This document shows positions 1-11,269 of a stretch of DNA of 64,000 nucleotides, in pieces. Position 1 is the stretch's first letter, and each line of letters starts with the position of its first letter. The notes under the pieces were generated by a model. It had not been told where the DNA came from and ran no database searches. It saw only the letters and a list, made by a program, of their open reading frames with translations. The DNA comes from Tubulanus polymorphus (taxonomy: Eukaryota; Nemertea; Palaeonemertea; Tubulaniformes; Tubulanidae), in assembly GCF_964204645.1 (NCBI RefSeq), contig NC_134028.1, positions 27,254,153 through 27,318,152 on the forward strand, given 5' to 3'. Both the position numbers and the translations under genes were made by a program.

Positions 1-285
1 TTTTTCAGGTCTTAACTTAATGCATTTTCGCGAATTATTTGACACTGATTTTCGCGGTTTGAGCAGGGGACGCCTAGGCTCAACGGAGCCCCGCGACCAG
101 GATTTTAATGGTTCTATATCAACTATATGACCCCTTCTAAATACCCGAGAAGTTTCAGAGCCCTAGGCCACTATTAGGGTCGTGCAGGAAGTTAGAAAAA
201 GGTCGCTTTTCAGGTCTCAACTTAGTTCATTTTCGCGAATTATTTGACACTGATTTTCGTGGTTTGAGCAGGAGACGCCTAATTT
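1..285. repeat. Direct repeat with a period of about 206 bp
   Basis: The block beginning near base 1 (TTTTTCAGGTCTTAACTTA) recurs near 207 with a few changes, giving one full and one partial unit. The same pair appears at the start of A2 (26205-26460). The A2/B2 junction falls inside this repeat, so it may be the edge of a satellite used as a recombination substrate. It could also be two chance copies of an interspersed element. Confidence 0.5.
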
Positions 286-1287
286 CTAACAAGTAATGAC
301 AATGTTATGAAATTTTCATGACAGGTAATGACGACCACGCAATTTTATCGACAATGATTCTCTTTAATTGTTTTTTTATAACACAATTCGTTTATTTATC
401 CAGTACACGCCGCTTTATTGCGTAGCGTTGCAACAGATGTAGATAAATTACCTAAGTTCACAATCCATGAGGGAGATAGAAACATTTTAAATAGTTATTC
501 AAATATTTCAACACCGAAAATTCTGATATTTCACCATACTTCAGGCATAGGTTTTTAAACCGAATATATTTTGACAGTTCTGTTTTGCAAGCTCGATCCA
601 AAACAAACGGGTATCAGTGAAATATAGTACTGAAAAAGTTGAACGAATTCTGGTCACTTTCACTAGCGTTAGGTGGATGAGAAAGGTTTAATTTATTACT
701 GGCGGCAATCAGGGGTCCGATTAGAAACTGTTATAGTCAGATAATGATAGCGGATATTCTTAGTGAATAGAGTCACCACACCTGACTGGTCAATGTTTAA
801 CTATGTTCTCAGTTTTAGCATAAATTGCCGTCAAGATCACTTATGATTTCTTTATCCTCTAATTTAATTCTCCACGTTTCAGTGTGGTAGTTATTCCGGT
901 ATTTACCACCCATCTTACAATTTACTGACGTCGATAAATTTAGACGTTTTGTCAAAACTTTTACCGACGATGTTTAGATTCAGTCGGTGAAAACTCTGTA
1001 TTCTTTCTCAAATATTAAACAAAATCAATTTATCATATATCTGAATAGTATGAATCCTCGGTAGGCTCATTTAACATGAATTCAAAAAGGTATTTTATCT
1101 ATAATATTGGCGTCTGATCTTTTCAATTTCTAATTGTTTTTTTCAGAAATCATTCGAATTGGAATCGCATTCAGGATTAATATAAAACGTTTCTGAAACT
1201 GAAGGGTTTAAATTTACTTTAAGGATCCTCACTGAATTCATACACACACACAGGAGTCGCAGAATCTGTAAGGTAGGAATAAATATT

Positions 1288-1372
1288 GATACGATACGAT
1301 ACGATACGATACGATACGATACGATACGATACGATACGATACGATACGATACGATACGATACGATACGATAC
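1288..1372 (+). repeat. (CGATA)n microsatellite, about 17 units
   Basis: Perfect 5-bp repeats run for 85 bp. The paralogous site in A2 (27780-27904) has 125 bp, about 25 units. Sequence before the array is nearly identical in both copies. After it, A1 carries about 260 bp (1373-1632) that A2 lacks. Open frames across the array reflect the repeat only. Confidence 0.95.
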
Positions 1373-1688
1373 CCTTAGCCTAATTCTGTCTCTGTATCAT
1401 TTAAATACATCAATATTGTCAAAATAGAACAAATTCAGCTGGTAAATTTTGATAGCGTTGATAGAAGAGAAAGGCTTTAATTCATTACTGGCGGCGCCAA
1501 TTTAGATCAGGTCTGATTAGAAACTGTTGTAATCAGAGAATAATAGCGGGTAGTCAGTGAAGAGTCACCACATCTGACTGGTCGCCAGTCACCACAACCT
1601 GACTGATCATCACATTTGACTGATTGGTTCACTGGTCACCACACCTGACCGGTCACTGGTTAACACAATGACCAGACAAACTAACAAA

Positions 1689-2369
1689 CTTAGATTCACC
1701 TCCTAAGCCATCACCCATGGAACTGGCCCCAGGGCACTAAAAAGGCTATTACCAAGAAACAAACACTGACGCGAGTGTTGGCCTGATTAATAAACGCAGA
1801 ACGCTGACCACACGTATTCACAAACTAAGTTAGCCACCAGAACTCAGCGGTCTAGTGGTTAGCGTGCTCGGCTGGCATGCTGGAGTTCGCAGGTTCGAGT
1901 CCTGCTAGAGTTAGGGTTACCGTCGATCTAGGGTTAGGGTTAGTGCCTCAGGTTGGGGCTAATTTTTGGCCCAGCGAGGTATTTGTAGTACGATGATCAT
2001 CTGTTTGACTCGGGTTGTTTTTTGGTCAATAGATTCTATACTAACTTATATATTTTGAACACATATATTTGCTTTATCTAGTGGAGGCCACTTTATTTAA
2101 AAGATACTTCGCTCAATACAGTAGTTTATTTCTAAATGAATAAAAGAGTTGGTGACATTATTCAATATATATAAAAACCACAATATCTACTTTAAGGTTG
2201 GTATGCAACAATTTCCACTCTTTTCCATAGGTGTCGCTTTGGATAAATGTCTATATCTCTTGGCCCAATGGACCGATTACGATTAAACTTGATACACAGG
2301 AGCTTTTATCAAGTAGCACTCGGGGTGGGTGAAATCGCTCTAGGTTGAAGTTACACTGTCCTAAATTGG
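1689..2369 (+). mobile_element. tRNA-derived SINE with upstream leader (A1 copy)
   Basis: The SINE proper runs about 1836-2366. Its head has an A-box-like stretch (GGTCTAGTGGTTAGC) and a clear B box (GGTTCGAGTCC), the internal RNA polymerase III promoter of tRNA-derived SINEs. A body with TTAGGG-like motifs follows (about 1908-1940), then an AT-rich part ending CACTGTCCTAAA. There is no acceptor-stem pairing, so it is not a tRNA gene. The leader from 1689, with a partial 33-bp unit, is shared with B copies but not with A2, which suggests conversion of A1 by B. Confidence 0.75.
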
Positions 2370-3349
2370 GTTGGCGAGCCAGGTGCTATTACCTATTGTT
2401 TGGGCCTATTTTGCCTTTGTTGAGGCTATTTCATGATTCCTGTCGTCCCCTAAATGCCATTTTGGTGGAAAAAGGGTAATTTATTATTGGCGTCGATGGG
2501 GTCTTAATAGAAAATTGTTGTTATCAGAAAAATGATAGCGTTTCGACAGTTTACAAATAAGATAAACTTTTTCGACTTTTACAGAAGTAAACCGTATGAC
2601 GTAAACATCAAGCGATTAAAATATTCACTTAAGTTTTATTCAGCAAAAAATCATCGAGTTTATTTTGTACGTTACAATTAAGTTCTTCAATTAAACAACT
2701 TAGTATAAAAAAAATGATGGTTGGATTTATAATTTTCAATATAAATGGCGGAACTTACTTTTTACAATATTGAATAATTCGATGGTTTAAAAAATACTAA
2801 TAGAAAAGGAGAAATGGAAGATGAAATGAAATAATTTTCAGATTGACTAGAGAGATTGAGATCTTCTGGTGTTCTACATCTTATGTTCAAAATACACGTA
2901 TTTATTATAGTGGTACCTGGTTTATCGTGGGCTGATTATATGTACAGTCCGTCTGATATTCAAAGTTTAACAAAATCTGATAAACACGTAGTCCAAAAAC
3001 TGGCCCTATAAGTGTCACTTTCGTAATCTTAATTTGCTCTAACTGACATTGAACCACATAACTACGTGATAGGGGGAAATGTTCGTATTCTCAAAGCGTG
3101 GATTTCCGAACATCATCTACGGTGAATCAAACAGTGAATCAGTCGATACCGTATACAACTAGTGAAGATGGAGAAATTCAAATTTGATCAGTGTCATTAA
3201 TTCAAGTCAATTACAGATAATACAGTCGTCTGTCAACAAAACGGTTACTATTATCAGTCACCAGCTGTCCTTGTACAACAACGCGCGTCACACATATAGA
3301 CAATACAGATGTAGAACGATAACCACACTCAAACGTGATGAACGGATAA

Positions 3350-3399
3350 TAAGATAAAATCCCACTATTTACAGATTAAAATAGTGGGATTTTATCTTA
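3350..3399. repeat. Perfect hairpin, 20-bp arms
   Basis: Arms at 3350-3369 and 3380-3399 are exact reverse complements around a 10-bp loop, and both arms are preserved in A2 (29484-29533). The arm contains TAAAATCCCACTATT. It could be a tiny MITE or a structured RNA element. No T-run is placed like a terminator. Confidence 0.7.
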
Positions 3400-3892
3400 A
3401 TACAGATGTTTATTACTGTAGAAATTGTTTTTTAATTTCGAGGTTTTACTTGAAAAAGCCGCCATCTTGATTTTGACCTTTTAAAGAACATTTCACATTT
3501 AAAATGTAGTTTTAGATTTAAATAGCTATATCAGGAATAAAACACGTTATTGATAGTTTATATCATTATGATGATATTTATGTAAAGAAGACAGGTTCTG
3601 TTACGGGTGATGAAGCTCTGCAGTTTTACACCCGGAGACGGTTTAGGACGGCGTCCAGAATAGACAGAACGAGCTCCAGAGTGTGGAAGGTTTTTCTATT
3701 GTATCGAGTTTGCCGGGTTTTGATCGTCAGTTTGTACGTAAACATCGACCATGATTAGTGGAACTCCACGTATTGTATTCTAATTTATATCTTGAGTGTA
3801 AAAAAAACGTGAAATTTATTTTAGATTAACACAATGTATTTCTCAAGTTGAGTGTGAACTGTTGGTTTGATCTGAATGCAGTGGAACACGAT

Positions 3893-4239
3893 ATCTGAGT
3901 GACTGTTAAAACCCTTCCAGGATTGGCACTGTCCCCCAGAGATGATTTTGGTAAAACCAGTGTCTCTGGTAAACTTTGCATCATCCAGAATCTACTCAAC
4001 CAAAATAAATAAACTTGAAACCAAATTTTAGAATCTACTGGGCTTCATTTCTGAATGATTGTTGTTTGTTTTGACTGGTGCGTTGTCATGGTGATGGCAA
4101 GGTGATATTCTGGATCCGATGTCTGGAAAAATAGTAATTCCTCAAAGCAGAGCCAAATTTCATCCTGAAATGAATAACTACGATTATTTTCATCGATATG
4201 ATAATGAAATGAGTTTATTTGAGCAAAATACGTTATAGA
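3893..4239. repeat. 340-bp dispersed repeat, first A1 copy
   Basis: This block recurs at 6457-6786 in A1, twice in A2 (30030-30374, 32607-32937) and twice in A3 (47185-47478, 50031-50347). The six copies carry a minus-strand frame of about 60 codons beginning MKYFAQINSF in several copies. The frame ends at the same TGA in most copies and changes freely, so I treat it as a repeat, not a gene. Confidence 0.7.
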
Positions 4240-4853
4240 AATTTATCACAGAAATATAGAACTTGTCGATGTCGGCCGCGCCCCGCTGATAAACTAGGTG
4301 AAATACCTCTCCGATTTAAGTTATTAAGTTTCTTTGTTTGAAATACCGGTATTTTATTGGGAATATTTTTCACATAATTCTTCAGTGAACTATTGCACGG
4401 AAATCGCAACAAATTCCTAATTTCGTGGTTTTATTTCCCGCAACTATCAATTCGGAGCGGCATGTAAAGTCTACCGCGGGCACTATCGTGAACTCTTTAG
4501 TTGGTGCCCGGAGCGCTAATGCCCCTGAGCCCTAGTCGACCTCGATCTGCGCGGACTACAGAACTAGCCCTCCCAAGTGGAGTATGTCCCATTTAAGAAT
4601 GATGGCGGACGAATCAATCGAAATTTACACTTGAAATATTTAGAAGCTTCTCTTTCAACGCAGAAGTGAATGTCTTCAAACCATTTCAACATTGAAAAAC
4701 AGTAAGTAAATTTACTTATGAATCGAATACTTTTGTTGTACGGTTGAAGGTGATTCGAGATGGAAGGTGTCGGAACACAGGGGCTTGTCACAATGAATTC
4801 CGTCACAATTTGATGGACGGATGGATGACACCAGTTGCCAGTATCCCTATCTA

Positions 4854-4968
4854 GGTATGACTGCAGTTTAGGTGTCCCTAATGGTATGTACCTAACCTTA
4901 CCATAACACTATTCTTTAATAACACTAGCGCCACCCAGTGGATAGGTGACCCAAACTGCAGTTAGCCC
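4854..4968. mobile_element. 115-bp MITE in exon 2 (A1)
   Basis: Inverted ends of about 20 bp are visible: the left reads ACTGCAGTTTAGGTG and the right, reversed, reads ACTGCAGTTTGGGTC. The flank CCTATCTA (8 bp) is duplicated on both sides (4846-4853 and 4969-4976). A3 has one copy and no insert at 48085-48100. An 8-bp duplication suits the hAT superfamily, but the ends lack the usual CAGGG start, so the family is open. Confidence 0.7.
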
Positions 4969-5173
4969 CCTATCTATATAAGGATACTGGTGTGGTCCAT
5001 CCTCCATCAAATTGTCATAAGCTCCTGTGTGTTGGACATAAAACCGCCATGTCGAGCTAATGCGTGTAAAACTGTCGGCCGACATTCAAGATTCAATTAG
5101 TAAAATGTATATCTAGTGTGGATTGAGGCCTAATATAAACTATTACTATCAATACAGATGGAGCATTTGAGCA

Positions 5174-5232
5174 TTTTGACCCCAGTATCCTAGGTACTAT
5201 ATATAAAAAGACTGAGGATACTGGGGTCAAAA
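5174..5232. repeat. Hairpin with 17-bp arms (A1 orientation)
   Basis: TTTTGACCCCAGTATCC at 5174 pairs with its reverse complement ending at 5232, around a loop of about 25 bp containing TACTATATATAAAAAG. A2 has the same orientation. In A3 (48311-48409) the loop is inverted and the arms are longer. Confidence 0.8.
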
Positions 5233-6456
5233 TCCTTTTGTGTCAAGTCCCTGTAATTGCTATCAACACAGATAAAGAATTTGACCCCGCCGATACCCTT
5301 GATTTTATAGTGCTTTCTCTGACAGGTTTCTATGTTTATTTCAGGGTGATGCTCTACTAACTGCAGTCATCAGGAAGTTCAAGCCGGAATAACTGTTTGG
5401 CGATGAAGTGAACAAGTGATCCCTCGATTCAGGTAGATATATCTTAGGCCCTAATCACAGACCTCTAGAAACTAAATAGTTTCAGTGGTGTTTTAAAACA
5501 GAGTTAACCAAAATCCAAGCAGGTTTTCAGCGCCGTTCTCAAATCATTGATGCCATCATGATTTGAAAGCTTGTCAAAGATTGCGGCTCAATTTACTGTG
5601 TTTGGGACTAAACAAAAATTTTGCTGCGATGAAATTTACTGTGGAAATATCAAACATGTTTGAATGGTGCGATTCACCTGCTGCTGAGCAACGAACATGC
5701 TGCAAATTTCGATTCGAAATCTGTAATATGATTCTTATAGTGTTCCCTGCTCTAAGTCTGAACCAATTTACCGTTAAGTCTTGTATGAAAAAAAGATTGT
5801 AACACTGAAAATTCTTGATACTAAAAGCATTTTGAATCTTGTTGAATCTGTTTTCATTTTTTATCTGATGAAGAAATAATGATTTTCAGTGTTTTGTATT
5901 ATTTCAGATGTAGGCGTAACGCTAGAGTTTTGTTTATTCTACTCAAAAGAAGATGATGTTTAGATCAGGTTTGTTTAGTTACTCTTATTCATGTCGAATA
6001 TTTGATATGATTTTTGTGAATTGCTCTAATGATGTTATAATGAACGTTGTTTGATTTTTTTTCAGTCTAATGGAGGAGGATTTCAATAACTGAAACCTGC
6101 GACACGTCTACACCTGAAATTGACTGCGCGTCAAATGAATGAATTATTGAATCTAAATGACTGTGATGTTTCATGCTGATTGGAGGATTTGGAGGAATGT
6201 CTCAGGTTCGAACCCAATGACTGTGTTGCGATGTCCCAGGTTCAAACCCAGTGATTCTGATCAGATGATGAACCAAGGTGTCTTATTACTTCACATACAT
6301 TAGTTACATGTTCGCCACCTCTTGGAATTTTGCTGAACCACTAAATTACTGGAAAAGCTAATTGCGACGGTTGGCAAAATGAGTTATATATCGCAGGCGC
6401 CATCTATCGGAAATTTGAGTTGTGAACTTTTGATCTGTACACATTTTATCACAAAA

Positions 6457-6786
6457 TCTGAGTGACTAAAAGCCCTTCAGGGATAGGACAGTGAAATTAA
6501 CCATCAGTACTGAAACTCTAACTTTGCATCATTCAAAATCTACTCAACCAATATAAACAAACTTTTAACCAAATATAAGAATCTACAGGGCTTCATTTCT
6601 GAGTGATTGTTGTTTGTTTTGACTGATGCATTGTCCTGGTGATGGCAAGGTGAATTTCTGGATCCGATGTCTGGAAAATTAGTAATTCCTCAAAACACAG
6701 CGAAATTTCATACTGAAATGAATAACTACACTTATTTTCATTGATATGATAACAAAATGAATTTATTTGAGCAAAATATTTCATAG
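6457..6786. repeat. 340-bp dispersed repeat, second A1 copy
   Basis: This is a diverged copy of 3893-4239, in the same orientation. It is better preserved over its last 200 bp (CTGGATCCGATGTCTGGAAA). It may have arisen by an old duplication inside unit A, because both copies are present in all three A segments. Confidence 0.65.
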
Positions 6787-7979
6787 AAATATAAAATTAA
6801 CCTCGAATGATGATACTGGAGGCCGTAATGTTGAGTCCGGGTGACCCCTAGATACTTCAGACCGCACAGATGATGATGAAAACTGTCATGAAAACTGTGT
6901 TCTCCCCTTCTTCAGAATCAAGCTATAAATTAAGAAAAGATATTTGCATTATTTACTTAAAAAGTGTCATTATTGCTTAGGCTACATTCTGCTTTCATCA
7001 ATATCAATATCTATAGGCCTATGTGCCCCTAGAGGAACCTTATCTATTTTCTGAATTGATAATCAATGGAGTTTCAATGCACCTTATTTCTTATGCATCA
7101 TCTATGGGAAATATAGAATGAAATGTATTCAATGAATTAAACTCTTGTGTCCATGATTCGAACCCTGTAACTTGCCATTGGCTGTTGAAGGAGAGGATTT
7201 TTCTCGGGTTCCAGCGTCCGCATATTTGACACCAAATTTCTTTCCAAAATTTTCCTTCCATACAAAGACTAACTCATTTTTACTATAGAATCAATCTTAT
7301 ATAGGTCTATGTAGTGTTAATGGAAATAAATAGAAATATCTTTATAAATAGACGATTATTTCTCGATATTATGGTCTGATGGTGTATGGTCTTCTGGTCT
7401 CTTCTTTTCCCTGGTTTAGGATAACACGGACACGCAGCAGGAAAACTGGAATAATCATTTGTCACATCCCAAACACCCCGTCCCCAGACGCGCATCCGCA
7501 TGTGGTATAAGTCAAACCTCGGACTACATTAATCGCCACCTGGGTTCAAGTTGACATGTTTGACTGAGTTTGGACACTTATTCGATCAGTAACTTTGAGC
7601 CTTTATTTCGCTTCTCTTGCCCCCATCCCCGACCAGTACATGGCGCCTAATCGTATATCAAAGGAGTCTCATCTACGAACCTGTTCGTTGTACGTTCGTC
7701 GCCCGATAGAATCGAGAGAATTTTGCCCTCCATATGATTTCTACATAATGATATGCTGCAGTCACATGTATCATATTATCTCGTGCGCGACGCCGTCTCT
7801 ATAATGATATCACAAACATAGACCCGTCCAGTGAGAGGGTAGTCGCATCTTCAAGTTCCTTTTTTACAGATATCATTAAAAACGGCGATAAACCTTTATA
7901 AACACCTCTAAAACCTCAATCAGTAAAGTATCGAGGATAGAACTATCCCCGGCTCGATATTTCAAGATATATGTAACAA

Positions 7980-8260
7980 ATGGACCCATCCCGCAACCGC
8001 TGTCGCAATAGCTCATCCCCCTATTGTTGCAACACAATAGAACACGCCACAATTGACATATCCCGCGCACTAGCAATAGACGATATCCCCCAATTGAGAT
8101 CGATTAGCCAATCAGCGGCCGCGTACTGGAGCGTGCCTGGGCTTGTCGCAGGCGCCGGGAAATTCGATTTCATCGAATAAATCGTAATATCAATCGAATC
8201 GTGCGCCATCTTTCGCTATTCTGATTGGATTTTACTCGGAAAGGAATTAATCCAATCGGG
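7980..8260 (+). promoter_or_regulatory. Conserved promoter-like block (A1)
   Basis: This GC-richer stretch matches 51325-51585 in A3 far better than the flanks do. It contains a CCAAT box (GATTAGCCAATCAGCGG, about 8101), an inverted CCAAT (CTGATTGGATT, about 8221) and a paired ATTGTT...ACAAT motif of SOX-site type (about 8023-8039). A candidate 5' exon follows and ends at a donor near 8481 (TTTT/GTAGGT). A2 lost the block because it is truncated at 33996. Promoter function is inferred from conservation and motifs only. Confidence 0.4.
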
Positions 8261-9287
8261 AATCGTATGTTCATTACGGAGAAATTGTTTTTGGAAAGTT
8301 TTAAGATTGTATGAACTGAAAAAATTGGAACATTTTCAACCGAACTTCGATAGAAAATTTCGCCTGAAAACTAGATTTTGTGAACGTTTAAAGACTTGGA
8401 CTCGGAATCAAATTGACTCAGGATTGGATTAACTATGAAATAACTGGATCAGGTCGGAAACTGGTGAAAAGTTGCAGTTTTGTAGGTAGGAAAAATTTCT
8501 TAATATCAACGAATGTAATCATGTTATTTAGGTTTTTATAGGGAAATATATTATTATCATTATAGGAAGTTTACAAATATCTTAAACATTCAGAACGTAG
8601 GATATAGAACTTCACTACCCGAATTATATACGTAATCTAGTATATAGTTCATTGATACGTTATCAAAACTTTCAGCCGTTTATTTTTCTTACCGATTCTA
8701 AATACCCCTCCTTTTCAAATGGGCTAGATATAATATTTATATTTTGTTTTTATGCGTGACTCTTGCATGAAACTTATTTTTCTTAAGTCACTTGAACGTG
8801 ATGATGTTGAGCAGCAGGGCTTTCAAAATATAAGTTGCGGCTATGTCAGCCGTCGCATCCCACTCTAGTAAGAATCCTGCGACGGCTATGAAATACCTCG
8901 TCTGAGGAATACAGATTTTTCGTAAGTCAAATTTCATTCATCACTCAACACTAGTTTGTTAGAAATTAATAACTGTACCATCATTAGAGCTTTAAGGAGA
9001 GTAAATGGTATGATAGAATCTCCCTAATTCCGATCATTGGGACCAACAAAATTCATCCGTTTTGCGGCAAATCCGGATTAAAAGTTATTTTCGTGTATAA
9101 TTAATGATTAAATGATTAAATTAAATGATTAAATTGACAGTAAATATTATCCGGATTAGACCAAAATTCGGATTAAGCCGATGCGGATTAAACGATTTAC
9201 TTTGACTGTATTAGCCAATAGAATCAGTCTTGGAATACAGAAAGACGTTCACGATTGAGTTATGTACAAATACCGATATGAGAAAAG

Positions 9288-9988
9288 CTTAGATTCACCT
9301 CCTAAGCCATCACCCATGGAACTGGCCCCAGGGCACTAAAAAGGCTATTACCAAGAAACAAACACTGACGCGAGTGTTGGCCTGTTTAATAAACGCAGAA
9401 ACCCAAGTGTTGGCCTTGTACCACACTGACCACACGTATTCACAAACATTGGTAGCCACCAGAACTCAGCGGTCTAGTGGTTAGCGTGCTCGGCTGGCAT
9501 GCTGGAGTTCGCAGGTTCGAGTCCCGCTAGGGTTAGGGTTACGGTCGATCTAGGGTTAGGGTTAGTGCCTCAGGTTGGGGCTAATTTTTGGCCCAGCGAG
9601 GTATTTGTAGTACGATGATCATCTGTTTGACTCAGGTTGTTTTTTGGTCAATAGATTCTATACTAACTTATATATTTTGAACACATATATTTGCTTTATC
9701 TAGTGGAGGCCACTTTATTTAAAAGATACTTCGCTCAATACAGTAGTTTATTTCTAAATGAATAAAAGAGTTGGTGACATTATTCAATATATATAAAAAC
9801 CACAATATCTATTTTAAGGTTGGTATGCAACAATTTCCACTCTTTTCCATAGGTGTCGCTTTGGATAAATGTCTATATCTCTTGACCCAATGGACCGATT
9901 ACGATTAAACTTGATACACAGGAACTTTTATCAAGTAGCACTCGGGGTGGGTGAAATCGCTCTAGGTTGAAGTTACACTGTCCTAAAT
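9288..9988 (+). mobile_element. tRNA-derived SINE with leader (B1 copy)
   Basis: It matches 1689-2369, with the same A-box-like and B-box motifs, TTAGGG-like body and terminal CACTGTCCTAAA. The SINE proper is about 9455-9988. The leader holds one and a half 33-bp units (GTGTTGGCCTGTTTAATAAA), the site expanded in B2. Confidence 0.75.
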
Positions 9989-9989
9989 T

Positions 9990-10203
9990 GGCTCCAAACA
10001 ACGTGAAATTGGTAGTTAGGCCTACTTCGAGTACGGGTAGAACACAGTTTGAAATCGTATCGTTGTAGGTTATCGTAAAGAAGATGTATCCGTTAATACG
10101 ACGATTAACAGTACAAATATCGATATAGACACGGTTTTAGTCGATACATTGATCGCCGGGTTTAAACATTCCTGGATATGACCATGTTTCACAATTAAAT
10201 TCA
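9990..10203 (-). pseudogene. Membrane-protein exon remnant (B1)
   Basis: On the minus strand the frame starts at about 10203 (MNLIVKHGHIQECLNPA) and runs into the first hydrophobic segment. A deletion of about 8 bp, where B4 reads TAGGCACC, then shifts the frame to a stop. B4 (46206-46435) holds the unbroken version. B2 and B3 carry larger deletions here. Confidence 0.5.
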
Positions 10204-10254
10204 TCTTCTAAATGATGACGACCATCGATCACGTGTCTAATCGCATCATAATGG

Positions 10255-10920
10255 GTACGGGGTGTCCCGCGTTCGAACCAAGTAATTACTGATACTGGTT
10301 CAGAGTGGTCTTGATACTGAGAAGAGGATGTACAGGGGTATCCCGAGTTCGAACCCAGTAATTACTGATACTGATTCAGAGAGGTCCCGATGCTGATTAG
10401 ATGATGTACAGGAGTGTCCCGGGTTCGAACTCAGTAGTGGTCCAAGTTGTCCTGATGTTGGATAGAGGATGTACAGGGGTGTCCCGACCGTACGGTGCTG
10501 CCGCTATGCTCATCGTTAGCGGGATTTCCGTACACTAACTGAAGTCAACTCTGGCAATCGTCGTGCTGTCCAGTTATACTCCGTTACCCTTGCTTGCCAG
10601 AGTTGACTAACGTTAGTGTATGAAAATCCCGCTACCGATGAGCATAGAGGCAGCACCGTACGGTAAAATGTTGATATATTAACAAAAGTAATTACTGATA
10701 ACTGATTCAGAGTGGTCCTGGTCCTGAATATAGGATGTAGAGGGGCATCCCGGGTTCAAATCCGGTCTATTGGTACTGATTCTGATTGGTCCTGATGCTG
10801 AATGGAGGATGTACAGGGGTATCCCGGGTTCGAACTCAGTAATTACTGATACTGATTCAGAGAGGTCCTGATGCTGATTAGAAAATGTACAGGGGTGTCC
10901 CGGGTTCGAACCCAGCACTA
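10255..10920 (+). repeat. Tandem array carrying a tRNA T-arm-like motif (B1)
   Basis: Degenerate units of about 50-76 bp repeat GTAATTACTGATACTGATTC, a GTCCTGATGCTGA segment, GGATGTACAGGGGTGTCCCG and GGTTCGAACCC. The last motif matches a pol III B box and is itself palindromic. Homologous arrays lie in B2 (21092-21710), B3 (35340-35915) and B4 (46488-47112), each split by the same foldback element. The number and order of units differ between copies. Confidence 0.8.
10487..10664. mobile_element. 178-bp foldback MITE inside the array (B1)
   Basis: Both ends read ACCGTACGGT, and the arms run inward for more than 50 bp (GTGCTGCC, CTATGCTCATCG, GCGGGAT, TACACTAAC) with small mismatches. An inner inverted pair, AGTCAACTCTGGCAA, continues the stem. 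All four B copies carry it (21372-21549, 35571-35748, 46699-46876), so it predates the duplications. No target duplication is clear. Confidence 0.8.
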
Positions 10921-10932
10921 TTCTAGGTTGTT

Positions 10933-11097
10933 GGGATCATTCATTTATTACGTACGCATAAAATTTGAAATTTTCAACCCCCCTCCCCCTCTGTACGCAA
11001 AATCGGACATTTTCTCATATACATTAAGCATTACAGTACGCAATTGCACTGACCCCCTCCCCCTCCCCTAATGCGTACGTAATAAATGAATGACCCC
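10933..11097. mobile_element. 165-bp MITE present only in B1
   Basis: The termini GGGATCATTCATTTATTACG and, reversed from the right, GGGGTCATTCATTTATTACG extend to about 27 bp of inverted repeat. The core is rich in C runs. The triplet GTT flanks both ends (10930-10932, 11098-11100), and B4 has a single uninterrupted GTT near 47118. It is therefore a recent insertion. Superfamily not assigned. Confidence 0.85.
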
Positions 11098-11269
11098 GTT
11101 TCTCGAAAAATGATAAAATAACGTAAACACGACTTTCAGCAAAATTTATCTACATTTATTCCTCATTGTCATGTAATGCACCTGCCTTTTTAAGAATAGT
11201 AGTTGGACCATCGAATTGAAACCCTCGCATACCAGGGTGAAAAAGAATAAATGAATCCCTCGAGTGGAC

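Larger units (their letters stand above)
4664..5432 (+). pseudogene. Broken copy of the unit-A split gene (A1)
   Basis: Exon 1 (4664-4701) has the acceptor CTTTCAACGCAG, an ATG at 4670 reading MSSNHFNIE, and the donor GTAAGT. A 5-bp deletion sits just before the ATG relative to A2. Exon 2 would begin at 4835 but is interrupted after 4853 by a 115-bp MITE. It also lacks 13 bp that A3 has (near 5043), so it cannot be read. Exon 3 (5345-5432) keeps its acceptor (TTTATTTCAG) and donor (CAG/GTAGAT) and reads GDALLTAVIR to an early stop. The intact relative is at 47905-48590. The function is not recognised. Confidence 0.4.
1..8907. repeat. Segmental duplication unit A, copy A1
   Basis: The segment matches 26197-33996 (A2) almost base for base and 47166-51830 (A3) more loosely. 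In order it holds a short 206-bp direct repeat, a (CGATA)n microsatellite, a tRNA-derived SINE, a 50-bp hairpin, a roughly 340-bp dispersed repeat present twice, a damaged plus-strand split gene (4664-5432) and a conserved promoter-like block near 8000. No long open frame exists. Stretches 2370-3340, 3400-3890, 5440-6450 and 6790-7970 hold no gene I can support. The left edge is cut by the window start. The right edge is placed where sequence common to the starts of B2 and B4 begins. Confidence 0.85.

Noticed and set aside
1841-1915. tRNA gene with A and B boxes
   Set aside because: No acceptor-stem pairing or anticodon arm, and the same head is followed by a fixed SINE body in six places. 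It is a SINE head.
5563-5802. 79-codon frame beginning MKACQRLR
   Set aside because: Conserved in A2 only because the segments are almost identical. A3 changes its start and end, and no exon borders fit.
7595-7804. 69-codon frame shared by A1 and A2
   Set aside because: Conservation equals that of the whole duplication; A3 has frameshifts and there is no splice or start context.
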